The notes below the pieces were generated by a model, which had not been told where the DNA came from, searched no databases, and saw only the letters and a program-made list of their open reading frames with translations. The translations under genes and the position numbers were made by a program. From Pseudomonadota bacterium (GTDB lineage Bacteria > Pseudomonadota > Gammaproteobacteria > Burkholderiales > Gallionellaceae), in contig JAJZUH010000017.1 of NCBI GenBank assembly GCA_021847165.1, positions 1 to 19,978 of the forward strand: a stretch of 19,978 nt of DNA, read 5' to 3'. Below, piece by piece: positions 1 to 8,922 of the stretch. How positions within the stretch are numbered: the first letter of the stretch is position 1; each line of letters begins with the position of its first letter.

Positions 1-52
1 TTTATGCCAGTTAACCGGTTGTTTTATATGCATCGTGTGCGAATGTCATGCA

Positions 53-81
53 CCGCTGTTGTAAATGGCACACGACAGCGG
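53..81. promoter_or_regulatory. Inverted repeat, candidate upstream activator site or hairpin
   Basis: The arms 53-62 (CCGCTGTTGT) and 72-81 (ACGACAGCGG) pair over 10 bp around a 9-nt centre, with one G-T position. The centre of symmetry is about 143 bp upstream of the sigma-54-like element at 203-217, which is where bacterial enhancer-binding proteins usually sit. A TGT-N10-ACA spacing, as in NifA sites, is also present (57-59 and 70-72), but it is not the axis of the large palindrome. No T-run follows, so a rho-independent terminator for an upstream gene is less likely but not excluded. The symmetry is seen directly; the role is inferred. Confidence 0.45.
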
Positions 82-202
82 CACCCGCTTGTGGCGAAGG
101 CGACAAAATCCTCATGCGGCCGTTACCGGGGTAGGCAGGTTGAGCGGCCAATCGCATACCGGCTCAGCGGGTTAGCGCGCTGCCGCGGGGCAGAAGCGCG
201 GC

Positions 203-217
203 TGGCACTGTATTTGC
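203..217 (+). promoter_or_regulatory. Sigma-54 (-24/-12) promoter element
   Basis: The sequence TGGCAC-TGTAT-TTGC matches all ten fixed bases of the sigma-54 core consensus TGGCAC-N5-TTGC, and the diagnostic GG and GC doublets (204-205 and 216-217) are exactly ten bases apart. It lies directly upstream of the Fe-S oxidoreductase start at 231. A start about 12 nt beyond the GC would fall near 228-230, giving an almost leaderless mRNA; this fits the absence of a visible Shine-Dalgarno sequence but is unusual. RpoN promoters need an enhancer-binding ATPase, which would be encoded elsewhere. Confidence 0.6.
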
Positions 218-230
218 CTGTACTCCCGCC

Positions 231-1586
231 ATGAAACATCATCTCGACTGGTCTGCTTACCAAACCGCAGGGCAAGGCGATGCCTATGCCGGCATCCCCG
301 CCGCGGGAGGCGATCTCGCCAGGGCCGTGGCGGTTTGCATCAATGACAGGTTGTGCCAGCGCGCCTCCAAGGGCGTGATGTGTCCGAGCTTTCGCGTCAC
401 CGGCGATGCAGCGCATTCGCCCGGTGGCAGGGTGAAGGTGATGAAAGCCGCATTGAACGGAGAGCTGGGGGCAGAAGCCTTCGCCGGCGATGAACTGGCG
501 CAGGCGATGGAGCTCTGCGTCGGCTGCAAGGGATGCAAGCGCGAATGCGCCAACCAGGTCGACATGGCTGCCATCAAGATCGAATATCGGGCGCAGGTCA
601 ACGCAATGAGGGGAGTGGCGCATCGCGACTGGCTGATGGCGCACCTGCCCGATTGGCTGCGCCATCGGCGCACATTGCGCCGCCTGATCGGTTGGCGCAA
701 TCGCGCACCCTGGCTGGCGCGACTGGGCGAATTTGTTCTCGGCATCGCGGCAAGGCGCCGCTTGCCGGAGCCGGCGGCTGTACCGTACCGCGCACCCTCC
801 GTGCATGCTGTGCCCGAAACAAGCGGCAAGGACGTGGTTCTGTTCGTCGATACCTTTGCCATGCACTTCGAGCCGGAGATTGCCGAAGCGGCATATCGGG
901 TGTTGAGCGCCGCAGGCTACCGCGTCCTTACCCTGCAGGCAGCTCCGGACGACGATCCCGGGCGCGCCCTGTGTTGCGGACGCAGCTGGCTGTCGCTGGG
1001 GCAGGTGGAGCGTGCGCGGGACGAGGCGCGGCGCATGCAAGACGCCTTGCTTCCTGCGCTGGAAAGCGGGATACCCATCGTCGGGCTGGAACCTTCATGC
1101 ATCCTGTCCCTGCGCGACGACCATCTGAAGCTGGGTCTGGGCGAGAACGCCGCGGCCTTGTCCAGGCAGGTCTATCTGCTGGAGGAATTCATCGCGCGCG
1201 AACACGACCGCAAGCGCTTCACGCTCGAATTCAAACCGCTGCCGCCGGGGCGGACACTGGTACACGGACATTGCCACCAGAAAGCGGTCGGTGCGATGAA
1301 ATCGTTGCGCAAGGTGTTGCGCCTGATTCCGGAGTTCGAATTCGAGTTCATCGAGGCGAGCTGTTGCGGCATGGCCGGCAGCTTCGGCCTGGAAGCCGAA
1401 CATGCCGATATCTCGATGCGCATGGCGGAGATCGATCTGCTGCCGGCCCTGCGTGGCGCGCCCGATGCCGCCGTCCTGGCGAACGGCTTTTCCTGCCGCC
1501 ACCAGATACGCGAAGGCGCACATCGATCTGCGCGGCACGTGGCATTGCTGCTGCGCGATGCATTGAAGGTGGAGACATCATGCTGA
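231..1586 (+). CDS. Fe-S oxidoreductase subunit with two cysteine clusters and two CCG domains (GlcF/GlpC/HdrD-like)
   Basis: This 451-residue protein resembles the C-terminal, electron-transferring half of FAD-linked oxidase/Fe-S fusion proteins and the stand-alone subunits GlcF, GlpC and LutA. A first cysteine group (C36, C42, C51 in a GVMCPSF context) is followed by a classic CxxCxxCxxxC 4Fe-4S motif at C96-C106. The two cysteine-rich CCG domains are marked by CCG at 248-250 and by HCHQ at 347-350 with CCGMAGSFG from 378. Such subunits pass electrons from a flavin-dependent 2-hydroxyacid dehydrogenase to quinone or another carrier. No FAD subunit is visible in the 230 bp upstream, so the partner and substrate are unknown. 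ATG 231 is the only ATG before the first cluster and has no clear ribosome site. The stop overlaps the next gene by 7 bp. Family assignment is firm; the physiological role is not. Confidence 0.87.
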   Translation: MKHHLDWSAYQTAGQGDAYAGIPAAGGDLARAVAVCINDRLCQRASKGVMCPSFRVTGDAAHSPGGRVKVMKAALNGELGAEAFAGDELAQAMELCVGCKGCKRECANQVDMAAIKIEYRAQVNAMRGVAHRDWLMAHLPDWLRHRRTLRRLIGWRNRAPWLARLGEFVLGIAARRRLPEPAAVPYRAPSVHAVPETSGKDVVLFVDTFAMHFEPEIAEAAYRVLSAAGYRVLTLQAAPDDDPGRALCCGRSWLSLGQVERARDEARRMQDALLPALESGIPIVGLEPSCILSLRDDHLKLGLGENAAALSRQVYLLEEFIAREHDRKRFTLEFKPLPPGRTLVHGHCHQKAVGAMKSLRKVLRLIPEFEFEFIEASCCGMAGSFGLEAEHADISMRMAEIDLLPALRGAPDAAVLANGFSCRHQIREGAHRSARHVALLLRDALKVETSC

Positions 1587-1930
1587 CGGGCGCGATGCTG
1601 GGATTGCTGGAACAGCTCGGGCTGGACATCATCACCCTGACCGAGGGCCTCAGTGAAGCGGAGTTCTTCTCCAGCCGGCTGGCTCGTGCGCAGGTCCTGC
1701 AGCGCCTGGGCAGCATGACCAGGACTATCGCCGATCTGCCGCTCGAGGTGCGCCAGCGCATGCCCGAGATCGACTGGGCAGCGTGGGACACGCTGGCATC
1801 CATTCTGCCCGGCAACGTGCATCATCCCTTGCAGATATGGGTGGCCGTGCAGGAACTCACCCCGCTGACCGTGCAGCGGTTGAAGCGCTACAGGAAACAG
1901 CAGCCGAGGCTGTTTTCAATCGTGCCGTGA
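1580..1930 (+). CDS. HepT/DUF86-like small helical protein, catalytic motif missing
   Basis: This 116-residue protein starts inside the stop region of the Fe-S gene (7-bp overlap) behind GGTGGAG, which argues for translational coupling. The pattern of a helix ending TEGLSEAEFF, a central helix, then LPLEVRQRMPEIDW and a final W-V-V helix matches the DUF86/HepT fold. In active HepT toxins an R-x4-H-x-Y motif lies between the two tryptophans; here that interval reads LASILPGNVHHP and lacks the arginine and tyrosine. No MntA-type nucleotidyltransferase antitoxin gene lies next to it. It is probably not a working toxin; a structural or assembly role for the Fe-S protein is possible but is inference. 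Fold confidence is moderate because it rests on reading the sequence alone. Confidence 0.7.
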   Translation: MLTGAMLGLLEQLGLDIITLTEGLSEAEFFSSRLARAQVLQRLGSMTRTIADLPLEVRQRMPEIDWAAWDTLASILPGNVHHPLQIWVAVQELTPLTVQRLKRYRKQQPRLFSIVP

Positions 1931-1991
1931 GTTGATGACTGGGAGCGAAAGGGCAGGTTTTGCTCATGGGCCCAATTGCCATGATCGTATT

Positions 1992-3017
1992 TCAGTTGGG
2001 GAGGACGTATCCCTGCTCCTGGAACAGTCTGATGCAGGCGTCCACGGCTGAGGGTTCGTAAAGCTTGCCTTTGTTGAGCGCGATTTCCTGCAGTGCCGCG
2101 TCGATTCCCAGCCCGGGTCGATACGGGCGGTGCGACGTCATCGATTCCACCACGTCGGCTACCGCGATGATTTTCGCCTCGAGCAGAATCTGGTCGCCCT
2201 TCAGCGCCTGCGGGTAGCCTGAACCGTTGAGCCGTTCGTGATGTTGCAGCACGATCTGGGCGATCGGCCAGGGGAAATCGATGGATTTCAGAATCTCATA
2301 TCCGCTCTGGGCATGCTGCTTGATGAGTTCGAATTCGAGTGGAGTGAGCCGCCCCGGTTTGCTGAGGATCTCGGCCGGGATTTGGATCTTGCCTACATCG
2401 TGCACCACGCCGGCCAGCTGTATTCCCTCTATCTGCTCTTCCGCAAGGCGCAGTTCTTTGGCAATCGCGATGGCCAGTTGCGCCACGCGGCGCTGATGGC
2501 CCGCCGTGTAGGGGTCACGCATTTCCACGGTTGCGGCAAGCGCCGTGATGGAATCGATCAGGCTGGTTCTGAGCTTCCGCTCGCTTTCTTTTAGTTCGGC
2601 CGTGCGTTCGCCAACCAGTTCCTCAAGATGGTTGCGCAGACGATTCAACTCCAGATGCGTATGCACTCTGGCCAGGAGCTCATCGCGCTGATAAGGCTTG
2701 GTGACATAGTCTATGGCGCCGACATGGAATCCCTGCACTTTCTCATCCGATTCGGTCGCGGCGCTGACAAAGATGACAGGCACATCGCGCGTCGAGGGGT
2801 GCGCCTTGAGGCGGCGGCACACTTCATATCCGTCGATTCCGGGCATGCGGATATCGAGCAATACCAGTTCCGGAGGGTTCTGAGATGCGGCATGCAGGGC
2901 CAGTTCGCCATTGATGGCGGAGCGAACCTCATAGCCGGCCTCCTTCAAGAGGTCGGTCAAAAGCTTCAGGGAAGCCGGTGTATCGTCGACCGCGAGTATT
3001 TTGCCTTTGTGGTTCAT
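1992..3017 (-). CDS. Response regulator with HD-GYP domain, probable c-di-GMP phosphodiesterase
   Basis: This is a 341-residue cytoplasmic protein. Residues 1-125 form a receiver domain with the acidic pair D11/D12, phospho-acceptor D55 in [10 protein letters not shown] and the conserved K107 in TKPY. A short coiled linker (about 125-150) leads to an HD-GYP domain with H174, the HD pair H206-D207 in HDVGK, H235, and [11 protein letters not shown] at 259-269. These are the metal ligands and GYP signature of enzymes that hydrolyse c-di-GMP to pGpG or GMP. The motif has N264 where D is more usual. The ATG overlaps the stop of the upstream hybrid kinase by 4 bp (ATGA), so the two are almost certainly co-translated. 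The likely circuit is a kinase that phosphorylates D55 to control c-di-GMP breakdown. Confidence 0.93.
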   Translation of the reverse strand: MNHKGKILAVDDTPASLKLLTDLLKEAGYEVRSAINGELALHAASQNPPELVLLDIRMPGIDGYEVCRRLKAHPSTRDVPVIFVSAATESDEKVQGFHVGAIDYVTKPYQRDELLARVHTHLELNRLRNHLEELVGERTAELKESERKLRTSLIDSITALAATVEMRDPYTAGHQRRVAQLAIAIAKELRLAEEQIEGIQLAGVVHDVGKIQIPAEILSKPGRLTPLEFELIKQHAQSGYEILKSIDFPWPIAQIVLQHHERLNGSGYPQALKGDQILLEAKIIAVADVVESMTSHRPYRPGLGIDAALQEIALNKGKLYEPSAVDACIRLFQEQGYVLPN

Positions 3018-6000
3018 GTGAGGGTTCCGTGACTGGCCTGCAGTGCCTGAAGGATGGCCGGGTAATTATAGTTCTCCACCAGATGATGCAATAGGCCATG
3101 CAGTTTTGCATCATGGGCAGTAACTTGCCGGATGGCGGCATCGATACGTTCGCCTTCCAGGCTTTCCAGTGCATCATGAAGCTCATGGCGCAATTCGGAT
3201 GGCAGGACTGCCAGCATTTCCGGCGTCAACGCAACCTCGCTGGCCGGTTCCGTGGTGGCCGCATCGGCGTAGACATATTTCACCCCAAGCTGCTTGGTCA
3301 GGCATTCATATATTTCACTGAAGCGATAGGGCTTGCGCACAAAATCGTCCATGCCGGAATCGAGCATCTCTTCCCGTTGTTCCTTGAATGCGGATGCGGT
3401 GACGGCGACGATCTTCACCGATTTGCCGCCGGGCAATTTGCGGATGCGCCGGGTTGCCTCCATGCCATCCATCACCGGCATGCGCCTGTCCATCCAGATC
3501 AGGTGCGGCTGCCAGCTCTGGAATATTTCCACCGCGCGCGCGCCATTCTCGGCCACTTTGACCGGGAAGCCGACGCTTTTCATCAGCTGGGTCAGCAGCA
3601 ACTGGTTTTCCAGCTGATCCTCGACGATCAGAATGCGGTATTCAGGTTGACCGGGAGCCAGGCTCGTTACTTCCCGCATGGGCATGCTCTCCGGCATGGC
3701 TACATCGTGCGCCTCGATTTTTTCCAGCGGCAATTCCACCTGGAAGATGGATCCTTTGCCCGGAGTGCTTTCGAAACTGATCGTCCCTCCCATCAGTTGC
3801 ACATACTGACGCGTGATCGTCAGCCCCAGCCCGGTTCCTTTCTGCATGGCCGACTCACCCAGTTGCACGAATGGTTCAAAGAGCTTTTTCTGGTCTTCCG
3901 GTTTAATGCCTATGCCTGTGTCCTCGACCTCGATCAGCAGGTGCGGCGTGGTATTGGCGATCACTCCCAGGCGCAGGGTAATGCCGCCTTGCTCGGTGAA
4001 TTTCACGGCGTTGCCTATCAGATTGATCATCACCTGGCGCAAGCGGGCCGCATCTCCCTTGATATACCGTGGAAACTCGGACGACTGGTCGACCAGCAAC
4101 TGCAGTCCCTTTTCCTGTGCGCGTACATGCATCATGTCGGTGACATCCCGCACCAGGCTGCCGAGATCGATGGGGGCGATTTCCAGCTCGACACGGCCGG
4201 CTTCGATCTTGGCCATTTCCAGCACGTCGTTGATGAGGGTCAGCAGATGTTCGCCGCTGCGGTTGATGATGTCGAGGTCCTCGCGCTGTTCGTGTCTGAG
4301 CAATGCGTCCTTGCGCATCAGGTTGGAAAATCCGAGAATCGCATTCAAGGGCGTGCGCAATTCGTGGCTCATGTTGGCCAGGAAGACGCTCTTGGCGCGG
4401 TTCGCTGCTTCCGCCGCATTGCGCGCCAATACGAGATCCGCCGTGCGCATCTGCACCACTTCCTCCAGGTGATCCTTGTACCGCCTCAGTTCTTCCTGGG
4501 CTGCTTTCTGTTCGGTCACATCCCGGGCGGCGGCAAATACCCCGAGAATCTTGCCGTCCGCGTTTTTGTAAACGGAGGCGTTGTACAGCACGTCGGTGAG
4601 CGTGCCATTGCGGTGCCGGATCGTGAGCGGGTAGTCTGTGACGTATCCTCTGGAAAGGACCTGCAGGTAGCCTGCCCGCGCTTTCTCCGGCTCGGTAAAG
4701 TAGTCGGAGAAATCGGTGCCGATCAGCTCCTCGCGCCGCACCCCGGTCGCTTTAATGCTCCCCTCGTTGACATCGGTGATCTTGCCTTCCGGGCTGATGG
4801 TCACCAGCGGATCGAGACTTGCCTCGATCAGGCTGCGGTTATAGATGCTGGCCTGGCGTACTTCATTTTCCAGGCGCTTTTTCTCGGTGATATCCCGCGC
4901 GATGGTGGATACCCCGGTGATCTTGCCGGAAGCATCCTTGATGGGGGAGAGGGTGAGTGCGATCTGAATCGGGGTGCCGTCTTTGCGGATTCTTTCCGAT
5001 TCGTAGTTGACGACGGAGGCGCCATTGCGAATTTTTTCCGTAAAGTCATAAATCTCGGCATGACGTGACGGGGGCGCGAGGAGGGTAATCGGCTGGCCGA
5101 CGATTTCGGCCGCCGAATATCCGTAGATCGTTTCGGCGCTCTTGTTCCAGCTGGTGATGATGCCATCCAGCGTTTTGCCGATGATTGCGTCGCTGGACGA
5201 TTCCACGATGGCGGCAAGCTCCGCGCGCATGGCGTCCTGCCGCTTGCGTTCGGTAATGTCGCGGCTAATGCCAAGAAGTATTTTCTGTCCGTCTATCTCG
5301 ACGACGCGGGAGTGAACTTCAAGCGGGATGATGGATCCATCCTTGCAAATGCGGGCAGTCTCGAATGTGGCATGACCGGATTTCGCTATCTGCTCGATTC
5401 TTGCTCCAACCTTGGAAGCGTTTTCTGGGGTGCTTAACTGGGCGATCGATTTGCCCACCACTTCTTCTTTCGTATAGCCCATGCGTTCATAGTCGACGCG
5501 ATTCATGTCGACAATGTGACCGTCCATTGCAACCAGTTCGACGCCGTCGGTGATCGAATCAAAAATGCTGCTGAACTTTTCCTTGGCCTGTTCCAGCAGG
5601 GCATACGGCTCCTCGATGATTTCGACCACGATGGCGCGGTATATGAACAGATAGGCGATCACCTTGTATACATGCCCGAGCACGTTGTAGCTGCCGGTCA
5701 TGGTGGTGTACAGGGTGAAGTAGAATTCGCTCATCGCCAGGGTGCATACCGCGCCGAATAGCAGCACGACATTGAAGGGCTGCGGCTTGCGCATCTTCGT
5801 CCACAGTATTGCGGCCGTGAATATGTTGATGGCGATAAGCAGGTACTCGAAATCCCTCTTGAATGCGGTGAGTCCCTGCCCGGGAATGAACGTATCCGGC
5901 AACGCGTCCTGGTGATAGATCACTATCCAGTTGATCGCCAGGGTCAATGTCAACAATGAGCCGAAGGTCAGGTAACGAGTGGCGGTCGAGATCGTCCGCA

Positions 6001-6436
6001 TCCAGGGGCGGATGGCTACCACCAGCAGGACCAGGGATGCAAACAGGCGTGCCGCCAGCCAGAAATTCAGATGTTTTTCCGAGTCGTTGGGTGAAATGAA
6101 ATCGGGCATGCCGCCATAGGACACGGTGTGGGAGAGGTCGAGAACGCCTACTGAGAAAAAGACCGAGGCAAGCAGGATGATATTCCCGGATATCTTTTGC
6201 TTGTTCGGGTTCCAGCCGACGGCGAATACCATCATGGAGACCACAATGGATACCGTCTCCAGGAAGACGTGCAGCGGAAGATAATTGGGGATGCCTTTGA
6301 ATTCGGGCCAGGTGGGCAATAACCAGGCCATCAGTTGAATGCCGGCAAGCGTCAGCAGGATTCTGACCGTGCCGAACATGGCACGGCGATACTGGGGGTG
6401 GAGCCCGAAAAATCCCGGCTTATCCGTTTGTGGCAT
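3014..6436 (-). CDS. MASE3-PAS hybrid sensor histidine kinase
   Basis: This 1140-residue membrane protein begins with a MASE3 sensor (about 20-275) of roughly seven hydrophobic segments, including the typical [15 protein letters not shown] stretch. Three PAS/PAC units follow (about 285-395, 405-520 and 530-645), each ending in a DIT/DVT-E-K/R signature. The kinase core has HisKA with H691 in [12 protein letters not shown], the N-box near 805-812, G1 DTGIGI (839-844) and G2 GTGLGL (867-872). A receiver domain (about 933-1050) carries D983 in MDRRMP. The last 80 residues are helical and charged and lack a clear Hpt motif, so phosphate probably leaves through the separate HD-GYP regulator encoded immediately downstream. 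The signal sensed is unknown. No strong ribosome site precedes ATG 6436. The gene sits 75 bp after the diguanylate cyclase gene on the same strand. Confidence 0.93.
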   Translation of the reverse strand: MPQTDKPGFFGLHPQYRRAMFGTVRILLTLAGIQLMAWLLPTWPEFKGIPNYLPLHVFLETVSIVVSMMVFAVGWNPNKQKISGNIILLASVFFSVGVLDLSHTVSYGGMPDFISPNDSEKHLNFWLAARLFASLVLLVVAIRPWMRTISTATRYLTFGSLLTLTLAINWIVIYHQDALPDTFIPGQGLTAFKRDFEYLLIAINIFTAAILWTKMRKPQPFNVVLLFGAVCTLAMSEFYFTLYTTMTGSYNVLGHVYKVIAYLFIYRAIVVEIIEEPYALLEQAKEKFSSIFDSITDGVELVAMDGHIVDMNRVDYERMGYTKEEVVGKSIAQLSTPENASKVGARIEQIAKSGHATFETARICKDGSIIPLEVHSRVVEIDGQKILLGISRDITERKRQDAMRAELAAIVESSSDAIIGKTLDGIITSWNKSAETIYGYSAAEIVGQPITLLAPPSRHAEIYDFTEKIRNGASVVNYESERIRKDGTPIQIALTLSPIKDASGKITGVSTIARDITEKKRLENEVRQASIYNRSLIEASLDPLVTISPEGKITDVNEGSIKATGVRREELIGTDFSDYFTEPEKARAGYLQVLSRGYVTDYPLTIRHRNGTLTDVLYNASVYKNADGKILGVFAAARDVTEQKAAQEELRRYKDHLEEVVQMRTADLVLARNAAEAANRAKSVFLANMSHELRTPLNAILGFSNLMRKDALLRHEQREDLDIINRSGEHLLTLINDVLEMAKIEAGRVELEIAPIDLGSLVRDVTDMMHVRAQEKGLQLLVDQSSEFPRYIKGDAARLRQVMINLIGNAVKFTEQGGITLRLGVIANTTPHLLIEVEDTGIGIKPEDQKKLFEPFVQLGESAMQKGTGLGLTITRQYVQLMGGTISFESTPGKGSIFQVELPLEKIEAHDVAMPESMPMREVTSLAPGQPEYRILIVEDQLENQLLLTQLMKSVGFPVKVAENGARAVEIFQSWQPHLIWMDRRMPVMDGMEATRRIRKLPGGKSVKIVAVTASAFKEQREEMLDSGMDDFVRKPYRFSEIYECLTKQLGVKYVYADAATTEPASEVALTPEMLAVLPSELRHELHDALESLEGERIDAAIRQVTAHDAKLHGLLHHLVENYNYPAILQALQASHGTLT

Positions 6437-6511
6437 AGGTGGGGCCTGTCATATCTGCGAGTGAAACCATCATACCCAAATAACACTGCTGGTGCCCAAG
6501 GTAACCCTTGC

Positions 6512-8698
6512 TCAGGACGGTGCGGTTGCTTCGCGGCATACCCGATTGCGTCCCGAATGCTTGGCCTGATACAGCGCAGCGTCGGCACGTTTCAGCACGG
6601 TATCCACATCGGCATCTCCGGTTTGAAGACTGGCCAGCCCGATCGAGACGGTGACGTGGAGGGGGGAGCCGTCTTCCAGTGTGACAATTGCCCGCTCGAC
6701 AGCCTGCCGCAGCCGTTCTGCAACTTCCAGCGCTTGTGTGCCAGTGGTTTCCGGCAACAATCCGGCAAACTCCTCGCCGCCAAGACGTCCGAGAATATCG
6801 ATTTCGCGCAATGTGCGAGTGGCCACCTCGCTCAATTTTTGCAGTGCCATATCGCCGATGTGATGCCCGTAGGTGTCGTTCACGGACTTGAAGTTGTCCA
6901 GGTCGAGCATCAGCAGCGAGAAGGGTTTGCCATGCCGCCGGGCTCGTGTGAGTTCCTGCTCGGCGAGCTCGAAGAAATGGCGCCGGTTATTGAGGCCGGT
7001 CAGCATGTCCGTGCGCGCCTGATGCTCCAGTTCGCGCTCCAGTTTCTTGCGATCGGTCAGGTCGAACAAGGTGCTGCGGCTCATCACATAACGGCCGGAG
7101 GCATCATAGATGGCCGTTGCGCTCAGCAAAACCGGGAGCAGCGAGCCGTCCTTGCGCTTCAGCTCGAATTCCAGATCGTGCACATAGCCGTTTTGCTTGA
7201 AGCGAGGAAAGTTTTCCTGAAAGGTCTGCAGGCTGGAGGATGTCAGCAGATCGGAAAACTTTAATTTGCCGATCACCTCGTCGCGGTTCAGGCCCAGCCA
7301 CGCCAGCTCGGTGTGGTTGATTCTGGTAAACGTTCCGTTCTCATCGAGCGAGTGATAACCGCATGGCGCATGATCGTACAAATCCTCGATCTCTTTGGCC
7401 GACCTGCGCAGCTCGTCCGCGATGCGCTTGCGCTCGGTGATGTCCTGGTTGATGGTGATGGCGCCGCGGATGCTCCCATCGGGCCTGCGCAGCGGCACGG
7501 CAGAGTCGAGTATGATCTTGTGCGCGCCATCGAAACTCTCGATCTCGACCTCTTCTTCAATGCAGGTCTCGCCTTTTTCGACCGCCCGCGCGCCGGCCCA
7601 CTCATGCGCGCCGATTGGATTTCCGTTGTCGGTCCGCCAGCCCTTGTATTCGCCAAGGCGTCCGAGTTCGACATAGCGCACGTCCGCCCAGATCCGCTGT
7701 GCGGCAGGGTTGGCGAATGTCACTTTCCCTTCCGCATCGAGCACCCAGAGTCCCGTCGGCAGGATGCTGATGATGGTATTCAGCTGTTCCTCGTTTTCGC
7801 GCAATGCCTGTTCTGCCCGTTCCCGCAGCATTGCGGTGTCATAGAGTTTTCCGGCAATTGCCAGAATCAGTGCAGCCAGGCCGGCGATGCTTGTTGCCGT
7901 AAACAGCGCGAGGAGAAAAGTTTCGCCGAAATAACCGGCGCGGTAGCCTTGCTGGATCAGCCACCCTGTCGCCAGCGTGAAGGCGATTGCTGCCGGCAGC
8001 AATCGCCGCACCATGACGCCCGCGGGAGTGTTGCCGGCGGCAAAGCGCCGCAGCGGATAATCGGCGCGCGCGTTGAGTATCCCGACCGCAAGCAGCACGA
8101 AAACTGTCGCGGCGTGTATGGACATCGGCGTGTAATTGAGCCTCTCCCGCAGGAAGTCCTCGATGTCATAGCCGTAGCCGATGACGGATGAGCCGCCCAG
8201 GATGAGGGGTGCCATGGCCAGCGCGTGGATGGGCACAACGCGGCCGCCTTGCCCGGTGCTCAACAGCAGCAGGGCTGTCCCCAATCCGATAAAGCTGAGG
8301 ACTGTATTGAGCGCCATCCGGCCGGGAATGTCGCCCGGCAGATGGGTCACTTCCTCAATCAGCAACTGATCTATGCCGAGATCGATGCCGCTCAGGTATT
8401 CCACCAGCGTGCCGATGCCCAGAAGCAGCACCAGGCCGGCACATGCTTGCGCGATGGTCCGCAGAGGGCGCCCCGGGATGCCTGTCTCGAAACCCCATAG
8501 CGCCACCCCCGACAGAATGAAGCCAACAGCGGTATTGGCCTTCATGGCAACCAGGCCGGGGAGAGCGCTCTTGAAGGGGGACAGATCGAATATCCAGCCG
8601 ATGATCACCAATACGCCGGTGGCGACGGCAATTGCCGAAACCGCGTGCGGCACAAAATCGAATAGCCGGTAGATTCGGCGCGGTGCTGGGGCATCCAT
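6512..8698 (-). CDS. Membrane-anchored PAS-PAS diguanylate cyclase (GGDEF)
   Basis: This 728-residue protein makes c-di-GMP from two GTP. Residues about 15-285 form a multi-pass membrane sensor whose first segments (WIFDLSPFKSALPGLVAMK) resemble a conserved but poorly characterised N-terminal region of many PAS sensors. A PAS domain follows at about 300-425, a second at about 435-550, and a GGDEF domain at about 555-720. The active site reads GGEEF (640-644), and the inhibitory I-site is intact as R631-E-I-D634, five residues before it, so product inhibition is expected. A good ribosome site (GGGAG, 7 nt upstream) supports ATG 8698. It is the first gene of a likely operon with the hybrid kinase and the HD-GYP regulator, pairing synthesis and breakdown of the same second messenger. 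Confidence 0.94.
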   Translation of the reverse strand: MDAPAPRRIYRLFDFVPHAVSAIAVATGVLVIIGWIFDLSPFKSALPGLVAMKANTAVGFILSGVALWGFETGIPGRPLRTIAQACAGLVLLLGIGTLVEYLSGIDLGIDQLLIEEVTHLPGDIPGRMALNTVLSFIGLGTALLLLSTGQGGRVVPIHALAMAPLILGGSSVIGYGYDIEDFLRERLNYTPMSIHAATVFVLLAVGILNARADYPLRRFAAGNTPAGVMVRRLLPAAIAFTLATGWLIQQGYRAGYFGETFLLALFTATSIAGLAALILAIAGKLYDTAMLRERAEQALRENEEQLNTIISILPTGLWVLDAEGKVTFANPAAQRIWADVRYVELGRLGEYKGWRTDNGNPIGAHEWAGARAVEKGETCIEEEVEIESFDGAHKIILDSAVPLRRPDGSIRGAITINQDITERKRIADELRRSAKEIEDLYDHAPCGYHSLDENGTFTRINHTELAWLGLNRDEVIGKLKFSDLLTSSSLQTFQENFPRFKQNGYVHDLEFELKRKDGSLLPVLLSATAIYDASGRYVMSRSTLFDLTDRKKLERELEHQARTDMLTGLNNRRHFFELAEQELTRARRHGKPFSLLMLDLDNFKSVNDTYGHHIGDMALQKLSEVATRTLREIDILGRLGGEEFAGLLPETTGTQALEVAERLRQAVERAIVTLEDGSPLHVTVSIGLASLQTGDADVDTVLKRADAALYQAKHSGRNRVCREATAPS

Positions 8699-8922
8699 GC
8701 GGCAACTCCCAAAAAATGCGGCCGACTCCGGGGTCTTGCATGCTGCAGATCCCTGATCGTCAGGCCAGAATCTCCGAAATGCCGTCGTAGTCTAGCATTG
8801 TTCATATCATGGGCCGGATAAATGCCGGGGCGGTTTGTTCCGCATCGAGCGTAAATTTTCTGCCCCGGGTTCCCAGTGGTGCGAGCGAACTCAAGGTTTC
8901 CGTCTGCCGGATTGGAGGTGCA

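Noticed and set aside
4..234. 76-codon plus-strand frame upstream of the Fe-S gene
   Set aside because: It runs through the inverted repeat and the sigma-54 element, has no ribosome site and no recognisable domain.
1580..1930. Toxin-antitoxin module (HepT/MntA)
   Set aside because: The R-x4-H-x-Y motif is missing and no nucleotidyltransferase gene is adjacent.
1332..2340. 16-bp repeat GAGTTCGAATTCGAGT at 1332-1347 and 2325-2340
   Set aside because: Both copies lie in coding DNA for Glu/Phe/Leu-rich stretches, and codon bias plus internal symmetry explain the match.
3098..5068. 656-codon open frame on the plus strand
   Set aside because: It is antisense to the hybrid kinase, whose domains are all recognisable; its composition (many His, Gln, Gly) is that of a reverse-frame shadow in GC-rich DNA.
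6480..6511. Small hairpin CAAGG-TAAC-CCTTG between the cyclase and hybrid kinase genes
   Set aside because: A five-bp stem with no T-run on the transcribed strand is too weak for a terminator; the genes are treated as one unit.
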